This document shows, in pieces, positions 5,760 to 6,877 of a DNA stretch of 6,877 nucleotides. Source of the DNA: Glaciimonas sp. (lineage in GTDB: Bacteria; Pseudomonadota; Gammaproteobacteria; Burkholderiales; Burkholderiaceae); assembly GCA_014377145.1 (NCBI GenBank), contig JACMQE010000099.1, forward strand, positions 1 to 6,877, read 5' to 3'. The translations under genes were made by a program, and so were the position numbers. Position 1 is the first letter of the stretch. Each line of letters opens with the position of its first letter. The notes under the pieces are model-generated. The model was given only the letters and a program-made list of their open reading frames with translations, did no database searches and was not told the DNA's origin.

Positions 5760-5838
5760 CACTTGATTAATTTTACCTTCAACTACCATAAATGGCGTTA
5801 TTGCAACACTAACGATTATATTGTTTTTCGGAGAACGT

Positions 5839-6042
5839 ATGGCCCGTATCACCATCGAAGATTGTATCAAGCATATTCCTAATCGCTTTCAATTGACTCT
5901 TTCTGCAACCTATCGCGCACGTCAGCTAGCACAAGGCCATGCTGCTAAAATAGATGCAAAAGATAAACCGACTGTTATTGCTTTGCGAGAAATCGCTGCC
6001 GGCAAAGTTGGCATTGAAATGCTAAAAAAGGTTCCTGGTTAA
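5839..6042 (+). CDS. rpoZ: RNA polymerase omega subunit
   Basis: Omega is the small subunit that binds beta-prime, helps assemble RNA polymerase and forms part of a ppGpp binding site in proteobacteria. The 67-residue product begins [20 protein letters not shown] and continues with [11 protein letters not shown] and [16 protein letters not shown], the conserved omega core. The size matches betaproteobacterial omega proteins. GGAG five bases before the ATG gives a clear ribosome binding site and decides this start over a longer open frame from 5821. It lies between gmk and spoT, 33 bp ahead of the latter, so the three are probably co-transcribed. No lesion is seen. Confidence 0.96.
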   Translation: MARITIEDCIKHIPNRFQLTLSATYRARQLAQGHAAKIDAKDKPTVIALREIAAGKVGIEMLKKVPG

Positions 6043-6075
6043 CCGTTTACATGTTACGGCTGTTTTCCATACTGT

Positions 6076-6877
6076 ATGAACCTGACCCCACCAGATTCGA
6101 CCTTACCACCAGCCGCTCCTGTAAAACGAGCCGTATCTCAGCATCCTGTCAAAACTTGGAAGCCTGCAGCAACGGTCGATCAGCCAACAGTGCCTCACGG
6201 CGTTACATCGATCACCCACCTGACCACTAAATTAGCGGACTACCTGAATCCTTCCGAACTGAAGAAGGTCAAAGAAGCGTATCGCTTTTCAGATGAAATG
6301 CATCTGGGGCAGACGCGTAAATCCGGCGAAGCCTATATTTCCCATCCCATTGCGGTCGCCGAAATTTGTGCCGACTGGAAGCTAGACGCCCAAGCTATTA
6401 TGGCTGCGCTGTTACACGATGTGATGGAAGATCAGGATGTCAAAAAAGAGGAGCTGATCGAGCGCTTTGGGGCGCCGGTGGCAAGTTTGGTGGATGGTCT
6501 CTCCAAGCTCGACAAAATCGAATTTCAGAGTCAAATCGAAGCGCAAGCGGAAAATTTTCGCAAGATGCTACTTGCAATGGCCCGCGACGTACGTGTGATT
6601 CTGATAAAGCTAGCGGATCGTCTGCACAACATGCGAACGTTGGGAGTGATGATCCCGGAAAAGAAACGCCGCATCGCGCGTGAGACGATGGAAGTTTATG
6701 TACCGATTGCATATCGTCTTGGCTTGAACAATATTTACCGCGAGTTACAAGAGCTATCGTTCTTGCACTTGCATCCGTTACGCCATCGCACTCTGTTAAA
6801 AGCTGTCAAAGCAGCACGCGGCAACCGCCGCGAAGTAGTCAGTAAGATTCTTGAATCGGTGAAGACAACGCTGATTG
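6076..6877 (+). CDS. spoT: Bifunctional (p)ppGpp synthetase/hydrolase SpoT/Rel, 5' part only
   Basis: This enzyme makes and degrades the alarmone (p)ppGpp. Only the first 267 codons lie in the window and the frame is open at the right edge. A variable N-terminal stretch rich in Pro, Ala and Thr (about 1-45) precedes the HD hydrolase domain. That domain shows SGEAYISHP (83-91), LLHDVMED (112-119), GLSKLDK (141-147), AENFRKML (158-165) and IKLADRLHNMRTLG (177-190). Matching Rel of Streptococcus, R81, H90, H114, D115, E118, D119, D181 and N185 fall at the manganese and ppGpp hydrolysis positions with the same spacing, so the hydrolase should be active, unlike RelA. The synthetase, TGS and ACT parts would lie beyond the window. 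The ATG has no evident Shine-Dalgarno site and follows rpoZ by 33 bp, so the exact start is less certain. Confidence 0.94.
   Translation, partial: MNLTPPDSTLPPAAPVKRAVSQHPVKTWKPAATVDQPTVPHGVTSITHLTTKLADYLNPSELKKVKEAYRFSDEMHLGQTRKSGEAYISHPIAVAEICADWKLDAQAIMAALLHDVMEDQDVKKEELIERFGAPVASLVDGLSKLDKIEFQSQIEAQAENFRKMLLAMARDVRVILIKLADRLHNMRTLGVMIPEKKRRIARETMEVYVPIAYRLGLNNIYRELQELSFLHLHPLRHRTLLKAVKAARGNRREVVSKILESVKTTLI

Noticed and set aside
6366..6712. Open frames on both strands within the spoT region
   Set aside because: They are shadows of the spoT frame, which carries all the conserved HD-domain motifs and is open from 6076 to the window edge.
1..6877. CRISPR arrays, tRNA or rRNA genes, insertion sequences, toxin-antitoxin or phage defence genes
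   Set aside because: No regularly spaced repeats, RNA gene signatures, transposase motifs or recognisable defence domains were seen on either strand.

Overview
The window looks like chromosomal DNA of a betaproteobacterium of the order Burkholderiales, perhaps close to the Oxalobacteraceae. This is judged from how the proteins read and from two gene blocks that I recall as typical of that order: thrC-moeA-moaD-moaE and gmk-rpoZ-spoT. I could not run a search, so the placement is inference. Several genes are visibly decaying and intergenic DNA is plentiful for a bacterium, which suggests a genome undergoing reduction, such as that of a host-associated or endosymbiotic lineage.

The left half (1-3633) is read entirely from the minus strand. 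In transcription order it holds a heavily damaged threonine synthase gene (thrC), an intact molybdopterin molybdenumtransferase gene (moeA), intact moaD (small subunit of molybdopterin synthase), a LysE/RhtB-type exporter gene that has lost its last part to a frameshift, and moaE (large subunit of molybdopterin synthase). A hairpin terminator follows at 27-45. MoaD and MoaE together convert precursor Z (cPMP) to molybdopterin, and MoeA inserts molybdate, so the late molybdenum-cofactor steps survive although the thrC in front of them is dead. The LysE/RhtB family includes homoserine/threonine exporters, so the two broken genes may belong to the same physiological theme.

The centre (3634-4959) is a junction. 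It holds about 400 bp without a convincing gene, apart from inverted repeats and a probable terminator. An intact type IV major pilin gene (pilA, minus strand) follows, with promoter-like elements upstream. Divergent from pilA is an unidentified plus-strand reading frame broken by one in-frame stop codon. The genes usually expected on each side (hom ahead of thrC, yicC ahead of gmk) are not recognisable here.

The right part (4957-6877) is read from the plus strand: an extended -10 promoter candidate overlapping a 14-bp palindrome, then gmk (guanylate kinase), rpoZ (RNA polymerase omega subunit) and the first 267 codons of a spoT/rel gene with an intact ppGpp hydrolase (HD) domain. This block links guanine nucleotide supply, RNA polymerase and the stringent response. 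No RNA gene, CRISPR array, insertion sequence or wholly new system was recognised. The most informative signal is the step-by-step decay of thrC beside preserved neighbours.
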